The notes under the pieces are model-generated. The model saw only the letters and a list, made by a program, of their open reading frames with translations. It did no database searches and was not told the DNA's origin. From positions 27,448,134 to 27,512,133 of the forward strand of contig NC_073305.1 in NCBI RefSeq assembly GCF_027595985.1: 64,000 bases of DNA, given 5' to 3'. This DNA is from Sorex araneus (Eukaryota; Chordata; Mammalia; Eulipotyphla; Soricidae). The position numbers and the translations under genes are program-made. Shown one piece after another: positions 23,008-35,550 of the stretch; the first letter of the stretch is position 1, and each line of letters begins with the position of its first letter.

Positions 23008-25394
23008 ATGGTTCTAAACGATCTGGAATTACTACGTGGTTTTAACTTGATCAGGTTTGTTTGACTGTGACAAGCCTAGAAGACAAAAGAATTAAATTTT
23101 TATAGAATTTATCTTCAACCTTCAATTAAGAGCTTTTCTTTCTCAGTAAAGTTGTACTATGTACAAGTATTCTTCTAGGATTTCAAAGTATAAAATTAAA
23201 CACTAGTATATCTTCAGGTCATAGTTGTTATGATTATTGACTCCTAATCTCATTGATTTAAATAAATAAATGTGTTTATGGCTCCTATAAGGTAAAATGT
23301 TTGTGAAGAGGTACCAATGGGAATGGGAGGAGATAAAGGTTTCATTCAAGAACCAGGATGATAAGAACTGCTTTTTATATACGGCTTCCCCCAAAATTTC
23401 CAAGTTAAAAGATGAGGAAGCCAAGGGCACAAAGAATAGTTCAGGGACTGTATGGGCTAAGTGTAGAAAGGAAGTGAATATCTATGCTTACATTGGCCAG
23501 ACCTCATTCCCACTGCTCCACTTAGATAAAAAGTGTACTGAGCAATGGTGCATATGACTAGAAGCATCTTTATTGAAACATTTCCAAGCTATTCCAGAGG
23601 AAGAAAGGACATAGCCCTACAGTTGACCATCTCACCTCACTTCACTTAAAGGACAGTGCTGCTCAGTATAGAAGTCACACATAAAGATGATGTGCCATTG
23701 ACAATTACATTCTAGGGGTCAGGGAGTGCATATTTAAGGCTTCAAGTTAAATCCACAGCACCATATGAACCTCCAAATACCAAACAAATGTAGCCCTAGT
23801 GGCCCCTGACGCTGGGTCTAAATGGAATTGCATTGCCATCTGCCCCAAACACTGGATCATCTAAATCCACTGAACAAGTATTACCTTGAGTAGCCCCTGG
23901 GCATTGCTTTGGAGTTGCCCAGCCACAACCTCCATGGAAAAAATAATCACGTTAAACCATGCATCAGTATTTCCCAGGATCTCAGTGCTGAAAAGTGAGC
24001 TTTTCAAGGGACCATAAAAATTAACATTGTGTCACAGAAAGACTTGCTGAGAAATTTTAGAAAGCTGTAAGCAAATCTTACAAATTATGGGGTGAATGCA
24101 ACCCCTACCTACACACAATGTAAACAGGAAAACTCAGGCAAAAAAATAAAGATCAATGTAAAATATTTCATTTCTTTTTGAGTAACTTTATGTCTCTCTC
24201 TTAAGAGATTCTTCCATATTTTTCTCAAAACTTTTCCTCCTTGATTTCTTTTCTATAATCCTAGATAAATAAGTAAATGACTAGATAAATAAGTAAATAA
24301 TTATAATCTCTTGGAGATTTTCTTGATGAACATCTGTCACAGTGTTTCTATATTAAGAACATGTATTAATTAATTTGAAGTCTTGAACTGTTCATTATGA
24401 AATTATCTAGGTAATATTGTATTATGAAATTTTTGTCAGGAGGAAAAAACCCAGAAGTATCCAACTATCACAGGAACTCTGGATCCTAATTAAGCAATGA
24501 GATTCGACAAAGTGCATATTAATGCAAAAATCACATGCCTCTGGGGCATTGAAAAGCTAAAGTCTGCTCTCTGAAAGTCAATTACAATTTTGGTATCACA
24601 GTATCTCTGTAAAATGTCCTAAATTATAACTGAAAGTACTTCGAGTTAAGAAGAAAGAGAATGTTTTAGTTCTTCCACTGTGGGTCACTCATTCTAAAAA
24701 GCAGCTAATTCTTGGTCACTGCATAAGTATATTGTGTAGTGGTTTTTAACCTAACAACATAAACATACAATTCTTTCTTAGATACTCCCATAATTCCTTG
24801 CAGGTCACACAGCACAGGAAAGTTACTTGTCAGCTACAATGATGAAAGATAAAATGAGCTATACTTAGGAAACAATGCTCTATTAAAGAACAGTGATGCT
24901 CAATAAAAGCAATAATGTTCTTAAGGTCTATCGGACATTTGTGAGTACGTTTGGTCCTTGCCATAGTTGGAAGGCTTTATTTGCACCTAGTGAGCAGTGA
25001 CCAGGCAGACTAGATCAGTATAGAAGTCACACATAATGAATTAAACAGCAGCAAACATCACTTTAGTATCCCCCAGATAGTGACACTGTACCTACAGGCC
25101 CCAACTGTTTTAAAAAATAATGCAAGTATATTTTTCACATTTTTCAGATTCACTAATTTTCTTAGATATATCACTAGCATGGAAACTGGTGGAGGATTCA
25201 GTACTTTAGGGAGAAATACTCATTAGTTTTTTTAAAAAATGTTCCTTTAAATGTGGATTATTTGAATGACCTGTACCAGAGATTAGGGATCATAGCTCTC
25301 CTACTTGTGTGTATTCAAATTTTAGATAACGTGTGACTGCTTTATAAAGGTTTCAGATATAACCATGCCTAAACTTATTTGGGGATGGGTGGAT
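23008..25394. other. mostly unique sequence
   Basis: No gene supported. A short MIR-like phrase occurs near 23395-23450 ('gatgaggaagccaagggcac'). A 22-bp exact repeat occurs at 23663-23684 and 25015-25036. A 20-bp tandem duplication lies at about 24260-24300. Confidence 0.4.
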
Positions 25395-25541
25395 TTAAGA
25401 TATGCCTTGCAAAAGTATTGAGGGCTTACTCCTGGTTCTGTGCTCATTATGTTTCCTGGCAGGTCTTCCATGACCATAGTGGGTGCCAGGGATGAAAGTG
25501 CAAGGCAAGTGCCTTATCGACTGTACTGTCTCTCCAGCCCC
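25395..25541 (-). mobile_element. A-tailed SINE, diverged
   Basis: 'gcttactcctggttctgtgc', 'gggtgccagggatgaaagtg', 'caaggcaagtgccttatcga', 'tgtctctccagcccc' in reverse orientation. Confidence 0.75.
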
Positions 25542-25587
25542 ACTTTGTTTGTTTTTTTTTTTTTTTTGTATTTTACTTGTTTTTGGC

Positions 25588-25828
25588 TGAACTGGAGCGA
25601 TAGCACAGCGGGTAGGGTGCCTTGCACACGGCCAACTCAGGTTTGATTCCTCTGTCTCTCTTGGAGAGCCTGGCAAGCTACCGAGAGTATCTCGCCCACA
25701 CAGCAGAGCCTGGCAAGCTACCCATGGTGGATTCAATATGCCAAAAACAGTAACAACAAGTCTCACAATGGAGACGTTACTAGGACCTGCTCAAGCAAAT
25801 CAATTGGATGACAGTACTATAGTGCTAC
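25588..25828 (+). mobile_element. RTE-tailed SINE, full length
   Basis: Head 'aactggagcgatagcacagc', body 'gagagcctggcaagctaccg' and 'tatgccaaaaacagtaacaa', tail 'gcaaatcaattggatgacag' with a decayed CAGTGA repeat. Confidence 0.92.
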
Positions 25829-25835
25829 TCTTAGT

Positions 25836-26077
25836 CTGGAGTGATAGCGCAGTGGCTAGGGCATTCACCTTGCACGCGGCCGACCCAGGTTAGATTCTTC
25901 TGCCCCTCTTGGAAAGCCCGGCAAGCTACCAAGAGTATCTTGCCCGCATGACAGAGCCTGGCAAGCTACCTGTGGTGTATTTGATATGCCAAAAACAGTA
26001 ACAATGAGTCACAATGGAGACGTTACTGGTGCTCGTTCGAGCAAATCGATGAGCAACGACATGACAGTGACAGTGAT
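25836..26077 (+). mobile_element. RTE-tailed SINE, full length
   Basis: Head 'ctggagtgatagcgcagtgg', B-box region, body, and tail 'gatgagcaacgacatgacag' with CAGTGA. It lies directly behind the previous copy in the same orientation, so it may have inserted into or near that tail. Confidence 0.92.
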
Positions 26078-26211
26078 TTATTTTTGGTCATACCTGCTGA
26101 TTTTCAGGGTTACTCAGGAGGTGCTCAGCAGACTATGTGCAGTGTCATGGATTGAACTGGGGTTGACTATGTAATATAAAAAACTTAACCCCTGTACTAC
26201 TTTCCAATCCC
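26078..26211 (-). mobile_element. A-tailed SINE, diverged
   Basis: 'tttttggtcatacctgctga', 'tcatggattgaactggggtt', 'ctgtactactttccaatccc' in reverse orientation. Confidence 0.65.
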
Positions 26212-26474
26212 AATCATGCCTGAATTTTTTAAGCTACCTTGATTTTGTTATCTTTACAGGTAGTTAGGGATTTAGGGGGGTTAAAATATTAATATTAACA
26301 GAAAAAAATGATTACTATGAGTCAACTACATATTCATGTATGGAGGCTGAGAGGATTGAAGATTATTTATGGCATAAGACTGAGAAGACTGAGGATTGGC
26401 ATTGAGTCGGAGAGGATTTTTTAAGACAGTATTGATATTGGGGACTGCAATTAAATCAAAACTGTAACTACAGT

Positions 26475-26635
26475 TATTGTTCATAAATTGCTTACCATAC
26501 ACCAAACAGTGTGCTAAACAATGTACAAATATTTTCTCACCTTAGTATAATAATAAACTTTTCAGCAGATACTATTTTTGTCTGCTGTACAAATAAGATA
26601 AACCAGCTTGTCTCATTTGTACAGGTATTTTAATC
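26475..26635 (+). mobile_element. MIR remnant
   Basis: 'attgcttaccatacaccaaa', 'cagtgtgctaaacaatgtac', 'attttctcaccttagtataa' and 'tctgctgtacaaataagata' follow MIR order. Confidence 0.6.
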
Positions 26636-26705
26636 CAGGTACTAAAATTATTATTTTTGGACAATTGAAGAAAAGGGGAAAATGCAAATTAAAATGCCAC
26701 ATTTT

Positions 26706-26812
26706 TAGAGCTGAAGTGAGAGTACAGCAGGTAGGGTATTTGCTTGTACACAGCTAACCTGGGTTTAATCCCTGGCACCCAATATGGTCCCCTAAGCCCT
26801 CTAAGAGTGATC
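26706..26812 (+). mobile_element. A-tailed SINE, 3'-truncated
   Basis: 'gagctgaagtgagagtacag', 'aacctgggtttaatccctgg', 'caatatggtcccctaagccc', then cut off at the RTE-derived sequence. Confidence 0.8.
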
Positions 26813-27858
26813 TCAGTGATGTCTCCATTTGTCCTAGTCCTGAGATTTTATTATTTTTATTTATTTTTTAAATTTTATTTTATTATATTGAATCACCGTG
26901 AGAAAAAAAATACAAAGCTTTCAGGTTTAAGTCTCAGTGATACAATGATTGAACCCCCATCCCTTCACCAGTGCACATGTTCCACCACCAAGAACCCCAA
27001 TATACCCCCTCCCGCCCAGCCCCCACCTAAGTAGCTAATGATCTTCATTTTATTCTCTCTATACTTTGAATACATTCAATATTTCAATAGAGAACTCACT
27101 ATTGTTTGGAATTTCCTCCCAACAATCAGGCCTGCTGAAAAGGCAACATTTAATAATTTCTTTTTTTTTTTTGCTTTTTTTTTTAGCATTTAATAATTTC
27201 TTTTCATTGCTGAGAATGAAGATTCTATGAGCTCGCGCGGCCGCTGGATTTCTGATATTTTAGTTCAGTTCACAGTCTAGATGAATTTCTGTAAGAAGCC
27301 ACTGTGGGTGCCAAAATGGGTTAGAAGACCTCTTGGATCATAGTCTTTAGGAGCAGAGGGTTTGTTTCGGGAGCAGCAGCTCCGGATCTTATCTGGGCCG
27401 AGGGCGTGCTGGTAACGCCCCCTTCCCATGATTGCCTATGAGCCACAATATTGCAAAATTCATGCCTCTGGGTGGAAGTCTTAGGGGGTGGTTCTCGCCA
27501 CGTGGATGATACCACCGCCGCCATTTTCTGCGCAGAAAAACAGGGTGGAGAGGGAAAATCCCTCCCGGGGGGGCACATAGTCGTAGTACAGATCACAGTC
27601 TAGATGCATTTCTGTAAGAAGCCACTCTGGGTGACAAAATGTGTTAGAAGATCTCTTGGATCATAGTCTTTAGGAGCAAAGGGTCTGTTTCTTGAGCAAC
27701 AGCTCCAGCTAGCCCTGAGATTTTAGAAGCCTCTCTTTACTCGTCCTTCCCAACAGCGTCATATTGGAAGCTCTTTCAGGGTCAGGGCAATGAGACCCAT
27801 CATTGTTACTGGCTTTGGCATATGAATACGCTCCGGAGAGCTTGCCAGGCTCTCCCAT
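26813..27858 (-). mobile_element. RTE-derived non-autonomous element, interrupted
   Basis: The two flanks of the nested composite join into one sequence: 26813-26850 (RTE 3' side, 'gtctccatttgtcctag') and 27709-27858 (RTE 5' side, 'cctctctttactcgtccttc', 'gagacccatcattgttactg', 'cttgccaggctctcccatgc'). The same order is found at 50752-51010. It joins the two ends of the RTE LINE without the coding middle. Confidence 0.75.
26851..27708 (-). mobile_element. L1-tailed composite retroelement, family 1, complete 858-bp copy
   Basis: Bounded by a 17-bp duplication with one mismatch (26834-26850 and 27709-27725), so both ends are defined. On the minus strand it starts inside a tandem unit. The unit start 'cacagtctagatg' occurs at 27271 and 27594, a period of 323 bp. 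It then runs through a CpG-rich block ('gagctcgcgcggccgctg' on the plus strand) and a non-coding body to an L1-like 3' end with 'ctcacggtgattcaatataa' and an A/T-rich tail. A T-run near 27165-27182 is flanked by a small duplication. No ORF. Confidence 0.85.
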
Positions 27859-27865
27859 GCACATT

Positions 27866-27912
27866 ACATATATATATGTATATATGTATATACATATATA
27901 TTTATTTATTTC
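27866..27912. repeat. (TA)n-rich microsatellite
   Basis: Alternating TATA/TGTA steps. Confidence 0.9.
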
Positions 27913-28229
27913 ATATATGTGTTGCAGTTTAAGGCCATCATATATAAGACATATATTGCTATATTACAATATTCTTTGTCATATAAACTAAAATCAATAC
28001 ATTCGAGTCAAATACACAACATAATTAATCTTTCTTAAAGTTATTATACCTTAAGTTGTTTCCTCTAGAAAGTTCCTTTCTATCTTTTCCCACTATCATG
28101 CTGTTTAATCTCTACAGATTTATACTATAGTTTCAAGTTAGGCAATGAGCTACCAGCCAATTTCTTATTTCTCAGTATGGCTTTGGCTAGCATGGATGTT
28201 TTATAATTCCATACAAACTTTAAAAGCTC
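27913..28229. other. unique AT-rich sequence
   Basis: Nothing recognised; it may contain further very old L1 just upstream of 28230. Confidence 0.3.
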
Positions 28230-29218
28230 ATCATTTATTATCAGAGAAATACAAATCAAGACAACAATAAGATATCATCTCACACAACTAAGAATGGCAC
28301 ATATCAAGAAAAACAGAATGATATGCATTGGGGATGTGGTAGAAAAGGAACTCATATACAATGCTTTGGGGAATGTTGCTTGGTTTAACCCCTAAGAAAT
28401 CAGTGTAGATGTTTTTGAGAAAAGTAGGAATAGAGCTATCACGTGATCCAGCAATTTCACTACAGCTCATTAAGGTTGCTAAGACATGAATTCCTATATA
28501 AATTCCTACCCCCAGGGAACTACGTACAGGATATAAAAACATTAATTCAAAATAACTATGCACACCTGTATTAGTTGTAGCATTTTGCACAATAGCTAGG
28601 ATATGGAATGAACCCAGGTGTCAACAACAGCTGTTAGGTTTGTTATATGTTGAAACTGGAATGCTATGCAGCCGCTAGTAATGATAAAATCATTCAATTT
28701 ACCGAAACTTGGATGGAATTGGAGGATACCATGTTAAGTAAAGTGAGTCAAAAGGACAGATACTTGATGATCTCATTTATCTGTGATATATAGAATAGCA
28801 GGATGAAGGGATACAAGGTATTACAGTGGGGTTGGGGGAATATCTAGATAATTCTTGACCCTAAATTCTAGAATAGGAAAGGAAATAAACCAAAGGGGAA
28901 AGTAAGAAGAAATAGATGGTAGATAAGAAGGATAAGGGTGAGAGGCCTCCAGTATACACCTCCTTAGTGTGCAGAGGTGTGGTATATGGACGTAATTAAA
29001 CCATAGAGCTGACAACACTAAGAATGAGATCCAAACTACAAGAACCAAACTTAAAAATGTGGCTGTCAAGGAAGCAGGCTGTAGGACGGGAGGGAGCCTG
29101 AGGACATTGGTGGAAGAAAGTCAACACAAGTTGTGGGATTGTTGTTGGAACATTGTATACCTGAAACTCAATGATCAAAAACTTTGTAAATTACAGTGAC
29201 TGAATAAAAAAATAAAAA
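28230..29218 (+). mobile_element. old L1 3' end
   Basis: 'cagagaaatacaaatcaaga', 'gatatcatctcacacaacta', 'gaggtgtggtatatggacgt' and 'attacagtgactgaataaaa' match the ORF2 C-terminal region and 3' UTR in sense orientation. Heavily diverged. Confidence 0.8.
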
Positions 29219-31318
29219 ACTCAAAAATTCATAGAAATAATACATTTCTTTCTTCTTAGACTCCTCTTGTTCCATCCTTATATTTCAAAGAGATAATTAA
29301 CTGTAAGCTCTTTCCAACGCTTAAATATCTGTGATTCTTTGGTATTACTATACTTTTGGGTCAAAACTCTAACCTCTATTGCTTTGCTACACCTATAGCA
29401 AGACTTAAACACATCAGAAAAAAATCAGAAGCACCATAGAAATTAATTAACTTCAAATATATCCGCTGCTTCTCTCATTTCGAAAATGAAATTGCAATAG
29501 CAGTCTGCATGGTCAACATCTCCTTTGGCTTTTCTTCATGAACAACTTCCTCATATGCTCGTGCAAAACCTCTGACCTTGTCGAAGCCACATCATGGATA
29601 ATTATATCTCAAGAATAACTTTTTATTAGATAGCCACACTATAATGGATTCAGGGACATGAATAAAACATCTTAATTTTCAAGCATTTCTTTGTAAATTA
29701 ATTTTTGAAAGAAAAATGTCTTGTGAAAAAAAAAGGAGTTTTTTTAAAAGGTGTGTAGCTCTTGCATAGGATGGTAGTTTCCATGGCCTATCTTGTTAAA
29801 AATGTTCTAGTACCCATCTGATGCACACTTATTTATGGATTTTAGACTAAAAGCTCTTTTTGCCAGTTTTCTTCACAAGCACTTATCTCGACATCCTCAT
29901 TAGGTGATTTTTCTCTTTTCTTTTTTGTTGAGGCCTAGCCATGCCCTTGGTACGCTCTTTTGTTCCACACTGCAAAAGGAATGGTTTTAAAGGCTCCCTC
30001 TCCACCAGTACCACCTTTTTTTCCCTTTTTTTCCCCTTTGTAATTAGCCTTATTTGAGGACCAGAGAAGCAAAAGACTGGAAAGAAATACAAAAACTGTT
30101 GAACAAAAGATTCGATGTTCTTTACCCCAACCATATGCTGTATAACTCATGTACAACCTGGGTCAGATGACTTGCATATATGCCTTTAAATGAGAAGAGA
30201 AAGAAAAAGAAAGCAAAAGCAAAAGCGCTGACTTACACAGCAGCTGCATTCGGTATAAGCAGGTTGGGAGTAAATGTCACAGTGGAAAGAAAATAATACA
30301 TTTTACCTTCATTTCAAAAGTAATTTACTTGAAAACCAAAGAACATGATGCAACTATATACCTGGCAACAATGCTTCCAGACGTTCATTTGAATATCTTA
30401 GTATTAATTAGCTTTAATTGGAATGAGAGAAACACTTTCCTTTTTTCAAACCGCAAGTATACTTTGCCATTCAAGACTAACACAAATGAAATTGTTTAAC
30501 TATTTCCTTAAAACACATTCATTAAAAAGATTTTAATGCAGTTATGATAATGAAACATATTTTTCTGCTCTCTTTCTCTTCATTAGGAAAAAGCCTATGT
30601 CTAAACAAAAGTCCAAAAGACTTAGCTTTCCTTGTCTCAGAGAGAAGCTTTTCCCAAATATTAGAATTAGGAAATACTACTTATTGGTAAATGGACCGGA
30701 ATAGTTTCTTCTCAAAAATAAATTTGCATACCAATAAAAATGCCATGAAAGTAACCATCGAGGGCAGCTTTAGTAGGTCAAATGTTAGAGTATGAAGATT
30801 ATAAGTTTCGAAGATATAGTTGTCAAGAAACCAACCTTCCTCCCCTCAGCCGCCCATATGCTAAATACTTTATCAGAAAATGGATTTTTCTTGTTTTCCA
30901 TTTTATTTGCAAATATCAATGACCCAACAGGGTACCCAATTACACATATCATATAAAACTGGGTAATTTAAGGAGATTTTAGCAGACAAGAATTTAAAGG
31001 TAGAAAGGTAGGATTTAGTAAAAGTACTGAGGTGAAGTGTTGATAGCCTCTACCAACCCTGGCCAAAGAAAAGAGCAATGATCAGAATCTAGAGGAGCAG
31101 GTAGATGAAACAAAGTATAGCTTTTGGAAGATCAAAACATAGGGCACAAAAATCAGGCCTGCAAATTAATAGCTTCATTTTGTGTAGTTCGATAATGACT
31201 TCAAGATACATAAAATTAGCTAAGAAAATCCACTAACAGTCACACTTTGGACTTCTCTGCCATACTAAAAAGAAAAAGTTCGATTTCAAAAGGAATTATT
31301 TAGTAAAAAGATATGCTT
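29219..31318. other. long repeat-free stretch
   Basis: No SINE, LINE or convincing exon recognised over 2.1 kb. The segment 29450-29620 has balanced composition and might be a conserved non-coding or exonic element; I see no splice-bounded frame to support that. Confidence 0.35.
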
Positions 31319-31487
31319 CTGGGCCTGGAACAATAGTACAGCAGGTAGGGTATTTGCCTTGCATGCAGCTGACCCAGGTTTGATTCTCAGCATCTTATAT
31401 GGTACCCTGAGCACCTCCAGGAGTAATTTCTGAGTGCAGAGCCAGGAGTAACCCCTGTGCATCGCCGAGTGTGACCCATAATGCAAA
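31319..31487 (+). mobile_element. A-tailed SINE
   Basis: Full-length: 'gcctggaacaatagtacagc', 'gacccaggtttgattctcag', 'caggagtaatttctgagtgc', 'gtgacccataatgc', A-tail. Confidence 0.92.
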
Positions 31488-31789
31488 AAAAAAGATACTT
31501 TTATATAAGAAGGAGAGAAACTGGACCACAGAATCCAGTCATATCTAATGTCCTTTCGACTGCTCAGTGTTCTGAACCAGAAATTGTTTTTGCTTAAGTT
31601 GTGATTTTATCACTAATAACCAGATGAGTCTTGACTACTATATTATCCTCAAGAATTTTATATGTAATAAGATATATTTACAAATAAAACACATATAGCT
31701 AGTTACAAATAACCAATATAAAGAATTAAAACATCAATATACAATTTGAACTGGGCCCCAGATCATGGATAATATGTAGACGTGTTCAG
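31488..31789. other. unique sequence
   Basis: Nothing recognised. Confidence 0.4.
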
Positions 31790-31895
31790 GGTATTTTTTT
31801 TCTTTTTTGGTTGTTTTATTTTTGCAGTCAGGGAAGGAAGCAGGACCTCAGATAGACTAAGTATTCTTCTACTGAACTATAAGCCTAGACCCTGA
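31790..31895 (-). mobile_element. possible old SINE remnant
   Basis: T-rich start and 'cagtcagggaaggaagcagg', 'actgaactataagcctagac' resemble a decayed reverse copy. Weak. Confidence 0.3.
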
Positions 31896-32205
31896 GTTTT
31901 GGGGGTGAGACAAAAGCAGAGGTGACAGATGTGATATCTTTATATTTATTTGTATTTCACAAATAAAGAGAGTGATCATATTGTGGGGGAAATGTTAGAT
32001 TTTATTACTATTGAGGACAAAATTGTTTTAAGAGTGTATAGGACCCCTAGAAGATAGAGTAACTTACTGTATCTTCTAATAGTAGAATTTCTGATAGTAA
32101 CTTCTGATAATAGAACTATTAATTTGTCTGTTTTGTCTTTTTCTATCTTTTAATCTTCATTTTGGTAATGAAAATGTATAATTTTTAAACAAAAAATACA
32201 TGATC

Positions 32206-32207
32206 AA

Positions 32208-32238
<31 letters not shown>

Positions 32239-32239
32239 T
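32206..32239. repeat. (ATT)n microsatellite
   Basis: About 11 ATT units at the tail side of the next SINE. Confidence 0.95.
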
Positions 32240-32392
32240 GTTTTTGTCACTACCTGGTGGTGTTTAGGGATCACTGCTAGCAGTTCTTAGGGAATCATAT
32301 GCAATGAGAGGGATCAAACCAGTTTCACTGTGAAATCAGGTTCCACTGTCTTCAAAGTGCTTTAACCCTGGAAAGATATCTTTCAGGCCAGG
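32240..32392 (-). mobile_element. A-tailed SINE, old copy
   Basis: 'cactacctggtggtgtttag', 'cagttcttagggaatcatat' and 'gaaagatatctttcaggcc' follow the reverse order; the (ATT)n lies where the A-tail should be. Confidence 0.6.
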
Positions 32393-33255
32393 AAAGTATG
32401 ATTAGTGGAAATGTCAGTATCTCCAAAAGGGGAGAAGAAATACAATATTGTTTTGAAAATTTTAACACAGAATTCCATTTTGTTTAAACTTTTTGAAGAC
32501 CAATGATGTGTTCATCAGTCAATAGCAGTCTCTTAAAGCAATGAATACATTAGAACTGATTTGGGTCCTTGAGGCTCTAGGTTTCATGCTATTTACTGCT
32601 TTGGCAGGTTACCTAAGATTAATGTATGCATCACAGAACTTGTTGCAACACTTTTCTGTTGGTCTAGGAAACTAGATTTAAACATATCATTATATCAAAG
32701 AACAAAAAATTCAAACAATATAATTGCATAAACCAAAAAAAAGTACATATATTACCCACTAAATACCCTCAAGAATTCAAGCAGATTAATTAAAAGGTGA
32801 GGCTACAATAAAAACTAGGATATGGTTAAGTGAAGTCTTTACTACACAAAGGAGGAAAGAATTTTATTTGTGTAAAAAATGAAAAGTTATAATGTGAACA
32901 TAACAGCCTCTGTTTATTCGTGTTAACAAAATAACATAAAAACATTAAAAACTCTAAGATATTACAAGACAACATTGCATTTAATATGAAAGATTTGATA
33001 ATATTCTTTCTCCTAGTACCCCTGAAAAACTATGTAAAAAACGCTTCCACTGTTTCTCAAATTATTTTTGACAGTTAAATAAAAAATTCCTGGCATCCTT
33101 CCTCCCCAATAGTATCCCTCTCTTTAACGTATTTCTTATGCTTCTGGTTCTATGTGGTATTCATTGGTTTTTATGTTGTTTTCAATGAGAAAGAAGAGAG
33201 AAGGAACCCATATGCCAAAAATATAAATTTTTATTTTTAGCTTCTGAGGTAATTT
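32393..33255. other. unique AT-rich sequence
   Basis: No gene or repeat recognised. Confidence 0.4.
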
Positions 33256-33479
<224 letters not shown>

Positions 33480-34565
33480 ATAGTGAATGACCGTGAGATA
33501 AAGTTACAGACTTATAAATTTTCATGCTTGCGTTTCAATCATACAATGATCGAGTACCCATCCCTCCACCAGTGCCCATTTTCCACCACCAATGGTCCCA
33601 GCATCCCTCCCACCACCCCCACCCTGTCCCCTTCACTCTACCCCGCCTCTGTGGCAGGGCATTTCCTTTTGCTCTCTCTCTCTCTCTTTTTGGGTGTTGT
33701 GGTTTGCTACAGAGGTATTAAGTAGGCATCATGTTCAGTCTATAGTCTATTTTCAGCCCGTATTTCCCATCCCTAGTGGGTCCGCCTAGCACCCTTTACT
33801 TAGTGATCCCTTCTCTATCAGAGCTGCTTCTTCACTTAGCATGTGAGGCCAGCTTCGAAGCTATAGAGTAATCCTCCTGGTACTTATCTCTACTATTCTT
33901 GGGTGTTAGTCTCCCATTCTGTTACTTTATATTCCACAAATGAGTGCAATCTTTCTATGTCTGTTCCTCTCCTTCTAACTCATTTTACTTAACATGATAC
34001 TTTCCATGTTGATCCACCTACATGCAAATTTCATGACTTCATCTTTTCTAACAGCTGCATAGTATTTCATTATGTAGATGTACCAAAGTTTCTTTAACCA
34101 GTGATATGTTCTTGGGCACTTGGGTTTTTTCCAGATTCTGGCTATTGTAAACAGTGCTGCAATGAACATATAGGTGCAGATGTCACTTTTACTATACTTT
34201 TTTGCATCTCCAGGACATATTCCAAGATGTGGTATTGCTGGGTCAAATGGGAGGTCAATTTCTAATTTTTTGAGAAGCATCCATACTGTTTTCCAAAAGG
34301 GCTGAACCAGTCGGCATTCTCACCAGCAATGAAGGAGAGTCCCTTTCTCCCCACATCCACACCAACACCGGTTGCTTTTGTTCTTTTGGATGTGGGCCAG
34401 TCTCTGTGGTGTGAGATGGTATCTCATTGTTTTGATCTTCATCTCCCTGATGATTAGTGATGAGGAGCATTTTTTCATGTGTCTTTTAGCAATTCAGATT
34501 TCTTCCTTGAGAAAGTTTCTGTTCATTTCATCCCCCCATTTTCTGGTGGGGTTGGATGTTGAAAT
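33480..34565 (-). mobile_element. 5'-truncated L1
   Basis: 3' UTR and ORF2 C-terminus in minus orientation: 'tgaatgaccgtgagataaag', 'catccctccaccagtgccca', and the region encoding the Cys/His knuckle near 34310-34380. It stops in the ORF2 region near 'gttggatgttgaaatat'. Frame-broken. Confidence 0.88.
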
Positions 34566-34684
34566 ATAAAATTTAAGACAATTATTACATTTTTGTAAAT
34601 TCTTATTTAGTATTTTTATCTGCAAATATTAAACAAGAAAGCAAAATATTATAAAAGGAATTTACATAAAAAGGAAAGTTCGTA

Positions 34685-34925
34685 AAATTCACAGATCTGT
34701 CAAATGAGACTCTACGAGTCAAAAGAGGATGGAGGGATATAGTACGAAAACTCAACAAAATGAGCAGCTCACCAAGAATACTCTATCCACATAAATCATC
34801 ACTCAAATTTGAAGGAAGAACACAGAGCTTAATGAACAAGTAACAGTTTATAAAATTCACAGCCTTGAAACCAGTTTTTTAAGAAGTGTTAAAGGATCTC
34901 TTTAAAGGACAGGACAAACTTCCTA
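34685..34925 (+). mobile_element. old L1 ORF1 C-terminal fragment
   Basis: Conceptual translation contains SSPRILYPHKSSLKFEG, matching ASPRILYPAKLSLKLEG of the intact ORF1 at 61384-62346. Only the last ~70 codons of ORF1 are seen, with no ORF2 after it. Confidence 0.75.
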
Positions 34926-35149
34926 GCATATGGGTGTAATGGCACTTGCTTATAGTGTTTATGGTTGCCCACTACTAGACTGATATAACTACTTTTATAA
35001 TTTGTCCATTTTTATATAACTTGTCCAAAGCAAAAAATAAACATTGTGTAAGCAATTAAAATTTAATTTGTTGTGTACACACAAAAATAGGCCATGGATT
35101 TTTAAATTCTGATGAAATTTTTAATTTTCTACTTAAAAGAAGCAATAGA

Positions 35150-35305
35150 AACAATAGTATAACGATTTTCTACTTGCCTGGCACGTGACCAATGTGGGTC
35201 AGTTCCTAGCACTGTTTGTGGTTCCCTGGATCCACCAATAGTGATTCATGACAGGAGTAAGGCCTGAGCACTGATGGATGTTCCCCAAAGCCCAATACAA
35301 AGAAA
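35150..35305 (+). mobile_element. A-tailed SINE, old copy
   Basis: 'cacgtgaccaatgtgggtca', 'gttcctagcactgtttgtgg' and 'gagcactgatggatgttccc' follow the family order. Confidence 0.6.
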
Positions 35306-35394
35306 AAAATTATCTATTCTTGTTGACTACATAGGAACCATAATGAAATAATAATGATGTCGATGATGGTGACATAGAAAGAGATATAGAATAC

Positions 35395-35550
35395 AGTACA
35401 TAACACGTTCTGTATTAAGCACATAACATGCACAATACTGTCTACTACTATCATCTGCTATTTTGCAGTTGAGGGAAAGGATACTCCCTAAATCACATGA
35501 CAAGTACTGTAAAAGCTGAGATTTGGCTTCTTGTAGTCCTGGTCCAGAGT
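35395..35550 (+). mobile_element. possible MIR remnant
   Basis: 'tactactatcatctgctatt', 'ttgcagttgagggaaaggat' and 'cctaaatcacatgacaagta' follow MIR order. Confidence 0.45.
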
